Source of the DNA: Paraneptunicella sp964228975
Lineage (GTDB): Bacteria > Pseudomonadota > Gammaproteobacteria > Enterobacterales > Alteromonadaceae
Length of the DNA: 8,546 nt
Direction of reading: 5' to 3'
Assembly: GCA_964228975.1 (NCBI GenBank)
Contig: CAXRCC010000075.1
Coordinates: 1-8,546 of the forward strand
The translations under genes were made by a program, and so were the position numbers. Under the pieces are notes generated by a model, which was not told the DNA's origin, made no database searches, and was given only the letters and a program-made list of their open reading frames with translations. Below are positions 1 to 5,855 of the stretch, piece by piece. Each line of letters starts with the position of its first letter. Position 1 is the stretch's first letter.

Positions 1-323
1 CCTACGCGCTCGATGGTACCTTCATCACGGCCTAGTTCCGCGTCTAGAACGAATGTAGCACCAACCTCTAACTTAACAGCACCTTCTGCAAAGCGTGCAA
101 CACGGATCTTAGGGCCTTGAAGGTCGCCAAGAATAGCTACGTACTTACCTAAGTTCTTCGCTGCTTGACGCACACGTTTTGCACGTTCGATGTGGTCTTC
201 AGCTTGTCCGTGAGAAAAATTCATGCGCACCGTGTTTGCACCAGCGGCAATAAGCGCTTGAATTTTTTCTAGTGAATCGGTGGCTGGACCTAAGGTGGCA
301 AGAATTTTCGTTCTTCTAATCAT
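1..323 (-). CDS. pyk: Pyruvate kinase (PykA type), N-terminal part, truncated by window edge
   Basis: Catalyses phosphoenolpyruvate + ADP to pyruvate + ATP, the last step of glycolysis, in the cytoplasm. The frame starts at the ATG complementary to 321-323 and runs off the left edge after 107 full codons. Visible are the N-terminal strand RRTKILATLGPAT (residues 3-15), the substrate and cation-site segment RMNFSHG (33-39) and GDLQGPKIR (66-74), which leads from the A domain into the B domain. The wording is closer to E. coli PykA (type II) than to PykF, as far as I can judge from memory. The start is supported because MxRRTKI lines up with other Pyk N-termini, although the ribosome binding site is weak (only a GGA a few bases upstream). 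It is transcribed in the same direction as hexR but separated from it by a strong terminator and its own HexR-type boxes, so it is probably a separate unit. Only the N-terminal A domain and the start of the B domain are visible. Confidence 0.95.
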   Translation of the reverse strand, partial: MIRRTKILATLGPATDSLEKIQALIAAGANTVRMNFSHGQAEDHIERAKRVRQAAKNLGKYVAILGDLQGPKIRVARFAEGAVKLEVGATFVLDAELGRDEGTIERV

Positions 324-393
324 GGGATTCCGTCGCTGTTTTGTAGTTAGCAATAACAAAAGGAGATAGGTTGCAGTGGTTGATGCTGCTTCC

Positions 394-421
394 TGTAATC
401 GCTTTACGTAATTTTATTACA
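394..421. promoter_or_regulatory. Two overlapping HexR-type operator boxes upstream of pyk
   Basis: Box A at 407-421 reads CGTAATTTTATTACA and box B at 394-408 reads TGTAATCGCTTTACG. Both have the TGTAA-N5-TTACA architecture of the gammaproteobacterial HexR motif, each with a single mismatch in the five-base arms. They share two bases, so the middle of the pair is TTACGTAA and the whole 28-bp element is itself an imperfect inverted repeat. Box A covers the best pyk -10 candidate, consistent with repression. Binding by HexR is inferred from motif and position (pyk is a known HexR target in Shewanella). Box A is the more convincing; box B has a GC-rich centre. Confidence 0.72.
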
Positions 422-443
422 GAATAGTAGTTGAATTTGACAA
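414..443 (-). promoter_or_regulatory. Candidate pyk promoter
   Basis: Reading the minus strand, the -35 candidate is TTGTCA (complement of 438-443, 5 of 6 to consensus). After an 18-bp spacer comes TAATAA (complement of 414-419), a poor -10. The start would be near 407, giving a leader of about 85 nt. The -10 is buried in HexR box A. An alternative upstream promoter is the extended -10 TGC-TATATT (complement of 517-525), which lacks a good -35. Neither is proven. Confidence 0.4.
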
Positions 444-463
444 AAATGTGAATGAAAGAAAGA

Positions 464-501
464 AATTCTCCTAACTGGCTTGACCAGTTGGGTAAGGAAT
501 T
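464..501. repeat. Inverted repeat with a FadR-like 17-bp core upstream of pyk
   Basis: The core 473-489 reads AACTGGCTTGACCAGTT, with 6-bp perfect arms. As a stem it extends to 470-492 (nine pairs, one G-U, five-base loop) and, after a small internal loop, through AATTC/GAATT at 464-468 and 497-501. No T-run follows on either strand, so it does not look like a terminator. The core matches the idealised FadR-type palindrome AACTGGTCNGACCAGTT at 15 of 17 positions, differing only in the centre. It may be a protein binding site or an RNA structure; the sequence alone does not decide. Confidence 0.5.
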
Positions 502-513
502 CTGTACGTTCTG

Positions 514-650
514 TATAATATAGCACCTTATTGAGCAGGTTTTCTTCTTCACGGTGCGCGCAGCAAAATAAAAGTGAGGAGGGCGAATGACATTACAGAT
601 GAACGAATATTACAAAAAAGGGCAGATACCGAGGTATTTGCCCTTTTCGT
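514..650 (+). ncRNA. Candidate small transcript in the pyk-hexR gap (speculative)
   Basis: On the plus strand a perfect -10 hexamer TATAAT lies at 514-519, though no good -35 is found 16-18 bp upstream. A transcript starting near 526 would contain a ribosome-binding-like AGGAGGG (577-583), an ATG at 587-589, and then the 15-bp hairpin at 616-647 followed by TTTTCGTTT, a moderate terminator in this direction. That gives a possible RNA of about 125 nt, whether non-coding or an mRNA for a very short peptide. There is no homology evidence; it is listed because promoter, Shine-Dalgarno and terminator-like elements appear in order. Confidence 0.2.
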
Positions 651-703
651 TTATTAAAGCTTTTCTATTAAAACGTGATGATTATTCGTTACGTTTTTCG
701 TAA
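587..703 (+). CDS. Possible 38-codon small ORF with strong Shine-Dalgarno (doubtful)
   Basis: An ATG at 587 follows AGGAGGG with about 3-4 nt spacing, one of the best Shine-Dalgarno matches in the window, and opens a 38-residue frame ending at TAA 701-703. The peptide begins MTLQMNEYYKKG, is basic, and has no signal peptide or recognisable motif. Two facts argue against a real gene. The frame runs through the 616-647 hairpin that terminates hexR, and its end lies antisense to the last codons of hexR. I do not recognise it; it is probably fortuitous unless conserved in relatives. Confidence 0.15.
   Translation: MTLQMNEYYKKGQIPRYLPFSFIKAFLLKRDDYSLRFS
614..647 (-). terminator. Intrinsic terminator of hexR
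   Basis: Arms 616-630 and 633-647 pair over up to 15 positions with one G-U wobble and a tiny loop (four bases if the closing pair opens). Read on the minus strand, the stem ends in a run of six T (complement of 614-619), the classic rho-independent form, 35 nt past the hexR stop. In the plus direction the T-run is interrupted (TTTTCGTTT), so it may stop plus-strand transcription less well. Confidence 0.88.
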
Positions 704-1533
704 CGCGAGCCACGTAGGGTGTCTTTTACGCGCTTCAAGTTTTCTCTAAACTTATTACCGCGGCGAAGTGTGAAGCCCGTTGCCAAAACGTCTATAAGCG
801 TTAGCTGTGCAATACGCGATGCCATCGGCATGTACATGTCGGTGTCTTCAGGTACTTCTAGCGACAGCACATAGCTGCATTCTTGCGCTAATGGGCTATC
901 AGCAGAAGTAATACCAACTACTGTTGCATCATTCATGCGCGCAATTTGTGCTATCTCTACAAGGCTTTTCGTGCGGCCTGTATGGCTAATTAATACTACC
1001 ACGTCACCGTCAGAGCAGTTCATGCAACTCATTCGCTGCATCAAAATGTCTTCAAAGTACACAACAGGTACGTTAAAACGGAAAAACTTATTCAGCGCAT
1101 CGTGGGCAACCGATGCTGAAGCACCAAGGCCAAAGAATGAGATCTTTTGCGCTTGGGTGAGCAAGTCCACTACGCGATTTACTACATTCACATCAACCGA
1201 CTGCCTTGCTACTTCCAAAGATGCCATGGTCGATTCGAATATCTTATTGGTGTATTCGTCAGGACTGTCGTTCTCATCAACGTGACGGTTAACGTATGGC
1301 GTACCGTTAGCAAGGCTTTGTGCCAAGTGCAGTTTAAAGTCGGGGAAACCTTTAGTATCTAAACGTCTGCAAAAGCGGTTAACTGTGGGCTCGCTTACAT
1401 CCGACATTTTAGCGAGGGTTGCTATACTCGAATGAATGGCAGTTTGTGGGTTTGCAAGAATAACCTCAGCCACTTTCTTTTCAGACTTACTGAATGCAGC
1501 TTTACTTTGTGTAATTTTTTCTAAAATGTTCAT
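682..1533 (-). CDS. hexR: HexR, RpiR-family transcriptional regulator of central carbon metabolism
   Basis: Cytoplasmic DNA-binding regulator of 283 residues, the usual length for the family. In characterised gammaproteobacteria it represses Entner-Doudoroff and glycolytic genes (and in Shewanella activates gluconeogenic ones), releasing DNA when it binds KDPG. The N-terminal RpiR helix-turn-helix domain covers about residues 1-77, with the recognition region SEPTVNRFCRRLDT (47-60). The C-terminal SIS sugar-phosphate domain covers about 120-260, with GLGASAS (135-141) and SHTGRT (183-188); S139 and S183 sit where sugar-phosphate contacts are expected. The frame is open 39 codons further upstream, but MNILEKI aligns with the E. 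coli HexR start MNMLEKI, so I start at 1533; the ribosome binding site is poor. It is divergent from zwf, with HexR-type boxes between, and followed by its own terminator. Very close similarity to E. coli HexR as recalled. Confidence 0.96.
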   Translation of the reverse strand: MNILEKITQSKAAFSKSEKKVAEVILANPQTAIHSSIATLAKMSDVSEPTVNRFCRRLDTKGFPDFKLHLAQSLANGTPYVNRHVDENDSPDEYTNKIFESTMASLEVARQSVDVNVVNRVVDLLTQAQKISFFGLGASASVAHDALNKFFRFNVPVVYFEDILMQRMSCMNCSDGDVVVLISHTGRTKSLVEIAQIARMNDATVVGITSADSPLAQECSYVLSLEVPEDTDMYMPMASRIAQLTLIDVLATGFTLRRGNKFRENLKRVKDTLRGSRYEKRNE

Positions 1534-1578
1534 ACGGATATAGCAAATATTCGGCATATGTTGTTGTAAGGTACATTG

Positions 1579-1609
1579 GTTATAGTACCCAATGTGACGG
1601 CAGTGACAA
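1579..1609 (-). promoter_or_regulatory. Candidate hexR promoter
   Basis: On the minus strand TTGTCA (complement of 1604-1609, 5 of 6) is followed after 19 bp by TATAAC (complement of 1579-1584, 5 of 6). The spacer is 1-2 bp longer than ideal; a TACTAT variant gives 16 bp. Transcription would begin near 1572, leaving a leader of about 40 nt before the hexR ATG. Confidence 0.42.
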
Positions 1610-1615
1610 GAAAAA

Positions 1616-1630
1616 TGTAATTTTTTGACA
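1616..1630. promoter_or_regulatory. Weak HexR-type box upstream of hexR
   Basis: TGTAATTTTTTGACA matches the zwf box at 1711-1725 in 12 of 15 positions. The left half is perfect and the right half degenerate (TGACA for TTACA or CTACA). It sits just upstream of the candidate hexR -35, a position suited to autoregulation. Function is inferred; AT-rich intergenic DNA can give such matches by chance. Confidence 0.35.
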
Positions 1631-1710
1631 TTTTTTATTGCTGTGGCCAATGTAAATCAGGGTAAACTGAAGGAAAATAGAAAGAATCGAATCCTGTAGT
1701 TGGTTCAAGT

Positions 1711-1725
1711 TGTAATTTTACTACA
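1711..1725. promoter_or_regulatory. HexR operator upstream of zwf operon
   Basis: TGTAATTTTACTACA, whose reverse complement is TGTAGTAAAATTACA, fits the HexR palindrome known for gammaproteobacterial zwf, edd and pyk genes. The arms TGTAA/CTACA flank a 5-bp AT-rich centre. It lies 93-107 bp before the zwf ATG in the hexR-zwf divergent region. By analogy HexR bound here represses zwf-pgl-edd-glk-eda until KDPG accumulates. Motif and context agree strongly; the distance to the true promoter is unknown. Confidence 0.85.
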
Positions 1726-1762
1726 TTTGGTGTTAACTATACGGTAAAAATAGTCGAGGGTG

Positions 1763-1781
1763 TTGTAAATAACTGTACAAT
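1763..1781 (+). promoter_or_regulatory. Candidate zwf -10 region inside a TTGTA/TACAA inverted repeat
   Basis: TACAAT at 1776-1781 is a 5-of-6 match to the -10 consensus and would place the start near 1788, about 30 nt before the zwf ATG. The -35 region 17 bp upstream (around 1753-1758) is poor, suggesting dependence on an activator or a different promoter. The same stretch forms TTGTA (1763-1767) and TACAA (1776-1780), an inverted repeat with an 8-bp spacer that could be a second operator. Confidence 0.3.
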
Positions 1782-1817
1782 ACACCGCGCATACATACAT
1801 TTAAAAGGTCGACGAAT

Positions 1818-3320
1818 ATGGTATTGGATAATTCCTACGAGCCCTGTGATTTTGTACTCTTCGGTACGCTGGGCGATCTTTCACGACGCAAGTTATTGCC
1901 TTCATTATACCAGCTTGAAAAAGCCAACCTAATGCATCCAGACACCACCATTGTGGGTGTTGCTCGCCAAGACATGTCTTTAGAAGACTATATTGAAGAA
2001 GTGCATACCAACCTTGTTAAGTTTGGTGAAAAAGAGCTGTGCAATGAAACATGGGAGCGCATGAAAGCGCGTCTGCATTACGCATGTGTTGATATGAAAG
2101 ACGTAGAGAGCTACTGCGTACTAGATGATCACGTTGACCCTGACCGTACCATGGTGTGCTACCTTGCAACGCCGCCAGCTATTTATGGTGACATTTGTCG
2201 CGGTCTACACAGCTGTAAAATCATCGACTCAAGCGTACGTGTAGTATTGGAAAAGCCAATTGGTCACGACTTAGCATCGTCAAAAGTTATCAACGAACAA
2301 GTTGCAGAATACTTCGACGAGAAACAAATTTATCGTATCGACCACTACCTAGGTAAAGAGACCGTTCTTAACCTGGTGTCGCTTCGTTTTGCAAACTCTA
2401 TCTTCGCAACAAACTGGGACCATAACTGTATCGACCACGTGCAGATCTCAGTGGCTGAGTCGGTAGGTATTGAAGGTCGCTGGGGTTACTTTGATGACGC
2501 AGGTCAAATGCGTGACATGGTACAAAACCACTTATTGCAAATCCTTACGCTTATTGCGATGGAGCCGCCGGCTAGCCTCGATGCAGACAGCATCCGAGAT
2601 GAAAAGTTAAAAGTCTTAAAAGCATTACGTCCTATCACCACTGAAAATGTGAAGCAAAACACCGTACGTGGTCAGTACACTGCGGGCTTTGTGAAAGGCG
2701 ATGAAGTGCCGGGCTATTTGGAGGAAGAGGGCGCAAACGAGAAGAGCAAAACGGAATCATTTGTTGCATTAAAAGTTGAGCTGGATAACTGGCGTTGGGC
2801 GGGCGTGCCTTTTTACTTGCGTACTGGTAAACGCATGCCAACGAAAGTCAGTGAAGTTGTTATTTACTTCAAACGTCAGCCTCACAACTTGTTCTCAGAC
2901 AGCTTTGCCACGTTGCCACCAAATAAACTGACTATTCGCTTGCAGCCAGATGAAGGCGTTCAAGTGACGGTAATGAATAAAGTGCCGGGTCTTGGCGGCG
3001 CAAGTGCGATGAACCTGCAAAAGTCAAAACTCAATCTGAGCTTCTCTGAAGAGTTTGAAGCTGAGCGTATTCCAGATGCATACGAAAAGCTGTTACTTGA
3101 AGTGATGTTGGGCGACCAATCACTTTTCGTTCGTCGCGATGAAGTTGAACAAGCGTGGAACTGGGTAGACGGTATTTTTGAAGCATGGGATGCCACAAAC
3201 GAAGATCCGGATGGATACCCTGCAGGTTCGTGGGGACCCACATCGTCGATTGCATTGTTGGCGCGCGAAGATCGCAGCTGGTACGACAGTACCGCCAACA
3301 TCAGAAAATCAAAGAAGTAG
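1818..3320 (+). CDS. zwf: Glucose-6-phosphate 1-dehydrogenase
   Basis: Oxidises glucose-6-phosphate with NADP+ (or NAD+) to 6-phosphoglucono-1,5-lactone, the entry step to the Entner-Doudoroff and pentose phosphate routes; cytoplasmic. The 500-residue length is normal. The N-terminal Rossmann fold shows GTLGDL (16-21), the GxxGDL cofactor loop, followed by SRRKLLPSLYQL. EKPIGHD (145-151) and the substrate-site signature RIDHYLGKE (173-181) are intact, and the catalytic His is expected at NH in DMVQNHLLQ (H238). The C-terminal dimer domain contains RTGKRM (residues 335-340). AAAGG at 1804-1808 lies 9 nt before the ATG and supports this start. It is the first gene of the five-gene operon, preceded by a HexR box. 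Nothing is missing. Confidence 0.98.
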   Translation: MVLDNSYEPCDFVLFGTLGDLSRRKLLPSLYQLEKANLMHPDTTIVGVARQDMSLEDYIEEVHTNLVKFGEKELCNETWERMKARLHYACVDMKDVESYCVLDDHVDPDRTMVCYLATPPAIYGDICRGLHSCKIIDSSVRVVLEKPIGHDLASSKVINEQVAEYFDEKQIYRIDHYLGKETVLNLVSLRFANSIFATNWDHNCIDHVQISVAESVGIEGRWGYFDDAGQMRDMVQNHLLQILTLIAMEPPASLDADSIRDEKLKVLKALRPITTENVKQNTVRGQYTAGFVKGDEVPGYLEEEGANEKSKTESFVALKVELDNWRWAGVPFYLRTGKRMPTKVSEVVIYFKRQPHNLFSDSFATLPPNKLTIRLQPDEGVQVTVMNKVPGLGGASAMNLQKSKLNLSFSEEFEAERIPDAYEKLLLEVMLGDQSLFVRRDEVEQAWNWVDGIFEAWDATNEDPDGYPAGSWGPTSSIALLAREDRSWYDSTANIRKSKK

Positions 3321-3323
3321 GAG
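3319..3323 (+). promoter_or_regulatory. pgl ribosome binding site overlapping the zwf stop codon
   Basis: AGGAG at 3319-3323 begins inside the zwf TAG stop (3318-3320) and lies 6 nt before the pgl ATG at 3330. A ribosome finishing zwf covers the next initiation site, which suggests coupled translation. Confidence 0.75.
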
Positions 3324-3329
3324 CCGATC

Positions 3330-4016
3330 ATGCAAGAAAATATCTTTACTTCTCGAGATGAACTTAACGATGCTTTTGCCGCGAAAATCGTTGCGATTTT
3401 AGGGCAGGGCATCGAACAAAACGGGCGAGCTAGTTTGCTTGTTTCCGGTGGCAGTACACCCCTTCCATTATTTCAGCGTTTATCTCAAGCCGAGTTAGCT
3501 TGGGATAAGGTCGATGTGTCTTTGGTGGATGAGCGCTGGGTAGAGGGTTCTGATAGCGCAAGTAACACCAAGCTCGTAAAAGAAAACCTACTTCAAGCAA
3601 ATGCCGCTGCGGCGACTTTTGTTGAAATGAAAACAGCGCAAGCGAACGCAGAAGATGCAGTGGAAACCTGCACTGAACGTTTTAATGCGATGCAAAACCC
3701 GTTTGATGTGTTGATTTTAGGCATGGGCGAAGACGGTCACACCGCTTCTTTATTCCCATGTTCTGAGCAAATTCAAGCTGGACTCGACCTTGAAACAGAC
3801 GCGGATTTTATTGCTGTGCAGCCAACAACCGCGCCACACCAACGTATGTCTTTAACGTTGAAGCGTATTCTGGACAGCAAAAATACCTTTTTACACTTAA
3901 CAGGCGAAAGTAAAAAAGCAGTGCTGGATAAAGCACTTGCTGGTGATGATGCCTATGAAATGCCCATTCGCGCAGTATTAAAACATGCTGACGTGCAGTT
4001 GATGTGGGCTCCTTAG
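3330..4016 (+). CDS. pgl: 6-phosphogluconolactonase (DevB/SOL family)
   Basis: Hydrolyses 6-phosphogluconolactone made by Zwf to 6-phosphogluconate, in the cytoplasm. At 228 residues it is the compact DevB/SOL type, related to glucosamine-6-phosphate isomerase, not the beta-propeller Pgl of E. coli (YbhE). Signatures in order are SGGSTP (39-44, phosphate loop), DERWV (67-71) followed by SNTKL (78-82), and the diagnostic GMGEDGHTASLFP (131-143). The later HQRMSLTL segment and HLTGESK complete the fold. The start has an AGGAG overlapping the zwf stop, and the gap to zwf is 9 nt. It is placed between zwf and edd, exactly at its metabolic step. No anomaly seen. Confidence 0.96.
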   Translation: MQENIFTSRDELNDAFAAKIVAILGQGIEQNGRASLLVSGGSTPLPLFQRLSQAELAWDKVDVSLVDERWVEGSDSASNTKLVKENLLQANAAAATFVEMKTAQANAEDAVETCTERFNAMQNPFDVLILGMGEDGHTASLFPCSEQIQAGLDLETDADFIAVQPTTAPHQRMSLTLKRILDSKNTFLHLTGESKKAVLDKALAGDDAYEMPIRAVLKHADVQLMWAP

Positions 4017-4020
4017 GAGA
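4014..4020 (+). promoter_or_regulatory. edd ribosome binding site overlapping the pgl stop codon
   Basis: TAGGAGA at 4014-4020 contains the pgl TAG stop (4014-4016) and a strong AGGAGA 5 nt before the edd ATG at 4026. It has the same arrangement as the zwf-pgl junction. Confidence 0.78.
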
Positions 4021-4025
4021 ACTTA

Positions 4026-5855
4026 ATGAATTCGACTATCCAAGAAGTAACTGAGCGCATTATTGAACGCAGTAAAGTGTCAAGAGCGGCCTACCTTGAA
4101 AAGGTAGAAAAGGCTCGCCGACAAGGACCGCATCGTGGTGTGCTTTCTTGTGGTAATTTAGCGCACGGTTTTGCCGCATGTGGTCAAGAGGATAAAGCCT
4201 CTTTAACCAGCATGACAAAAGCTAACATTGCGATTGTTTCTTCGTATAACGATATGCTTTCCGCACATCAACCTTACGAAGCGTATCCGCAACAAATCAA
4301 AGAAGCAGTTGCTTCAGTGGGTAGTGTGGCGCAATTTGCAGGCGGTGTGCCTGCAATGTGTGATGGCGTAACGCAAGGTAATCCGGGTATGGATTTAAGC
4401 TTGATGAGCCGTGACATTATTGCTCAATCTGCGGCAATTGCGTTATCTCATAACATGTTTGATGGCTCATTAATGCTCGGCATTTGCGACAAGATCGTAC
4501 CGGGATTATTAATGGGGGCGCTGAGCTTTGGTCATTTACCAACCGTATTTGTGCCGGCTGGTCCAATGCCTTCAGGTATTCCGAACAAAGAAAAAGCCCG
4601 TGTTCGCCAAGCGTTTGCACAAGGCAAAGTTGGACGTGAAGAGCTATTAGATGCGGAGTCTAAATCTTATCACTCAGCGGGTACATGTACCTTCTACGGA
4701 ACGGCAAACAGTAACCAACTTATTGTTGAGATTATGGGTTTGCACTTGCCTGGATCTTCGTTTGTTAATCCGGGTACGGAGCTGCGCTATGCGTTAACGG
4801 ACGCGGCGGCAAAACAAGTGACCCGTTTAACCGATTTAGGGACAGAGTACACACCTATTTCAAAAGTGGTTGATGCAAAATCCATTGTGAATGGCTTGGT
4901 TGGTTTATTAGCAACGGGTGGCTCAACAAATCACACAATGCACATGATTGCCGTGGCGCGAGCTGCGGGCTATCACGTCACGTGGGACGATTTCTCCGAT
5001 ATTTCTAAGTCCGTGCCTTTATTGACGCGTATTTATCCTAACGGCTCGGCGGATATTAACCATTTCACCGCAGCAGGTGGCATGGCGCTGTTATTCAAAG
5101 AACTTTTGGACGCAGGTTTATTACACAACGACGTAACCACGATTTGCGGTGAAGGCCTTGAGAAATATACACAAGAGCCGAAGCTTGAAGACGGCGAACT
5201 CGTGTGGAAAGCCGGCCCAACGGAATCATTCGACAAAGACGTCGTCGCGAGCGTAAAAGCGCCGTTTAAACCAGACGGTGGTTTATCGGTACTGAGCGGG
5301 AACTTGGGCCGAGGTGTGATTAAAACGTCGGCAATGCGAGAAGGAACAAGCACGATTACTGCTCCAGCCGTTGTATTTGAAGATCAATTCGAACTCGATG
5401 CGGCCTTCCAAGCGGGCGATTTAGACAAAGACTGCATTGTTGTTGTGCGTTTCCAAGGACCAAAAGCCATTGGTATGCCAGAGCTTCACCGCCTGACTCC
5501 GCCACTTGGCGTATTGCAAGACAAGGGCTTTAAAGTGGCGTTAGTCACGGATGGTCGTATGTCTGGTGCTTCTGGAAAAGTGCCGGCTGCGATTCATGTC
5601 ACGCCTGAAGCTTACGATGGTGGCATGCTTGCACGTGTTGAAAATGGCGACATGATTGAGTTAGACGCGTCTACAGGCACACTTAAATTACTGATTAGCG
5701 ATGAAGCGCTAGCGGCGCGAGAGCCAAAGCAAGCGAATATTCACAATCACCACGTTGGTATGGGACGTGAAATGTTTGCAGGCATGAGAGGCTTGTTAAC
5801 GGGCGCAGAAGAAGGTGCATGTTCGTTATTCCTCAGTCAGGAACAGGTGCTGTAA
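4026..5855 (+). CDS. edd: Phosphogluconate dehydratase
   Basis: Dehydrates 6-phosphogluconate to 2-keto-3-deoxy-6-phosphogluconate (KDPG), the committed Entner-Doudoroff step; a cytoplasmic iron-sulfur enzyme of the IlvD/Edd family. The 609-residue length is usual. The family cysteines are present: C42 in SCGNLAHG, C154 in GICDKIVPG (signature 1) and C221 in GTCTFYGTANSNQ. By analogy with dihydroxyacid dehydratase structures these hold the cluster. C112 lies in PAMCDGVTQG. C-terminal signature 2 is seen as LVTDGRMSGASGKVPAAIHV. Similarity to E. coli Edd is high throughout as recalled, and the TANSNQ and MPELHRL segments favour Edd over IlvD. It is coupled to pgl by a shared stop/Shine-Dalgarno and its TAA overlaps the glk ATG. 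Its product KDPG is also the HexR ligand, so it feeds back on the operon's own control. Confidence 0.98.
   Translation: MNSTIQEVTERIIERSKVSRAAYLEKVEKARRQGPHRGVLSCGNLAHGFAACGQEDKASLTSMTKANIAIVSSYNDMLSAHQPYEAYPQQIKEAVASVGSVAQFAGGVPAMCDGVTQGNPGMDLSLMSRDIIAQSAAIALSHNMFDGSLMLGICDKIVPGLLMGALSFGHLPTVFVPAGPMPSGIPNKEKARVRQAFAQGKVGREELLDAESKSYHSAGTCTFYGTANSNQLIVEIMGLHLPGSSFVNPGTELRYALTDAAAKQVTRLTDLGTEYTPISKVVDAKSIVNGLVGLLATGGSTNHTMHMIAVARAAGYHVTWDDFSDISKSVPLLTRIYPNGSADINHFTAAGGMALLFKELLDAGLLHNDVTTICGEGLEKYTQEPKLEDGELVWKAGPTESFDKDVVASVKAPFKPDGGLSVLSGNLGRGVIKTSAMREGTSTITAPAVVFEDQFELDAAFQAGDLDKDCIVVVRFQGPKAIGMPELHRLTPPLGVLQDKGFKVALVTDGRMSGASGKVPAAIHVTPEAYDGGMLARVENGDMIELDASTGTLKLLISDEALAAREPKQANIHNHHVGMGREMFAGMRGLLTGAEEGACSLFLSQEQVL

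Noticed and set aside
316..552. 78-codon minus-strand frame upstream of pyk
   Set aside because: It overlaps the pyk start in another frame and contains the operators and inverted repeat; the composition is AT-driven and no family is recognised.
935..1362. Plus-strand frames opposite hexR
   Set aside because: They lie entirely antisense to a strongly conserved gene and have no recognisable protein features.
1534..1650. 39-residue N-terminal extension of the hexR frame
   Set aside because: HexR homologues begin at the equivalent of MNILEKI, and the extension overlaps the promoter and a HexR-type box.
1765..1779. TGTAAATAACTGTACA region (from 1764) considered as a second HexR box at zwf
   Set aside because: The arms are separated by one base more than in HexR boxes and the right arm reads GTACA, not TTACA.
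2960..3412. 150-codon minus-strand frame opposite the zwf end and pgl start
   Set aside because: Antisense to two confident genes, serine-rich shadow composition, no motif and no ribosome binding site recognised.
5819..5854. Upstream in-frame ATG for glk inside edd
   Set aside because: The 12 extra residues precede the conserved glucokinase start, while the TAATG overlap at 5853-5857 is a typical coupled start.
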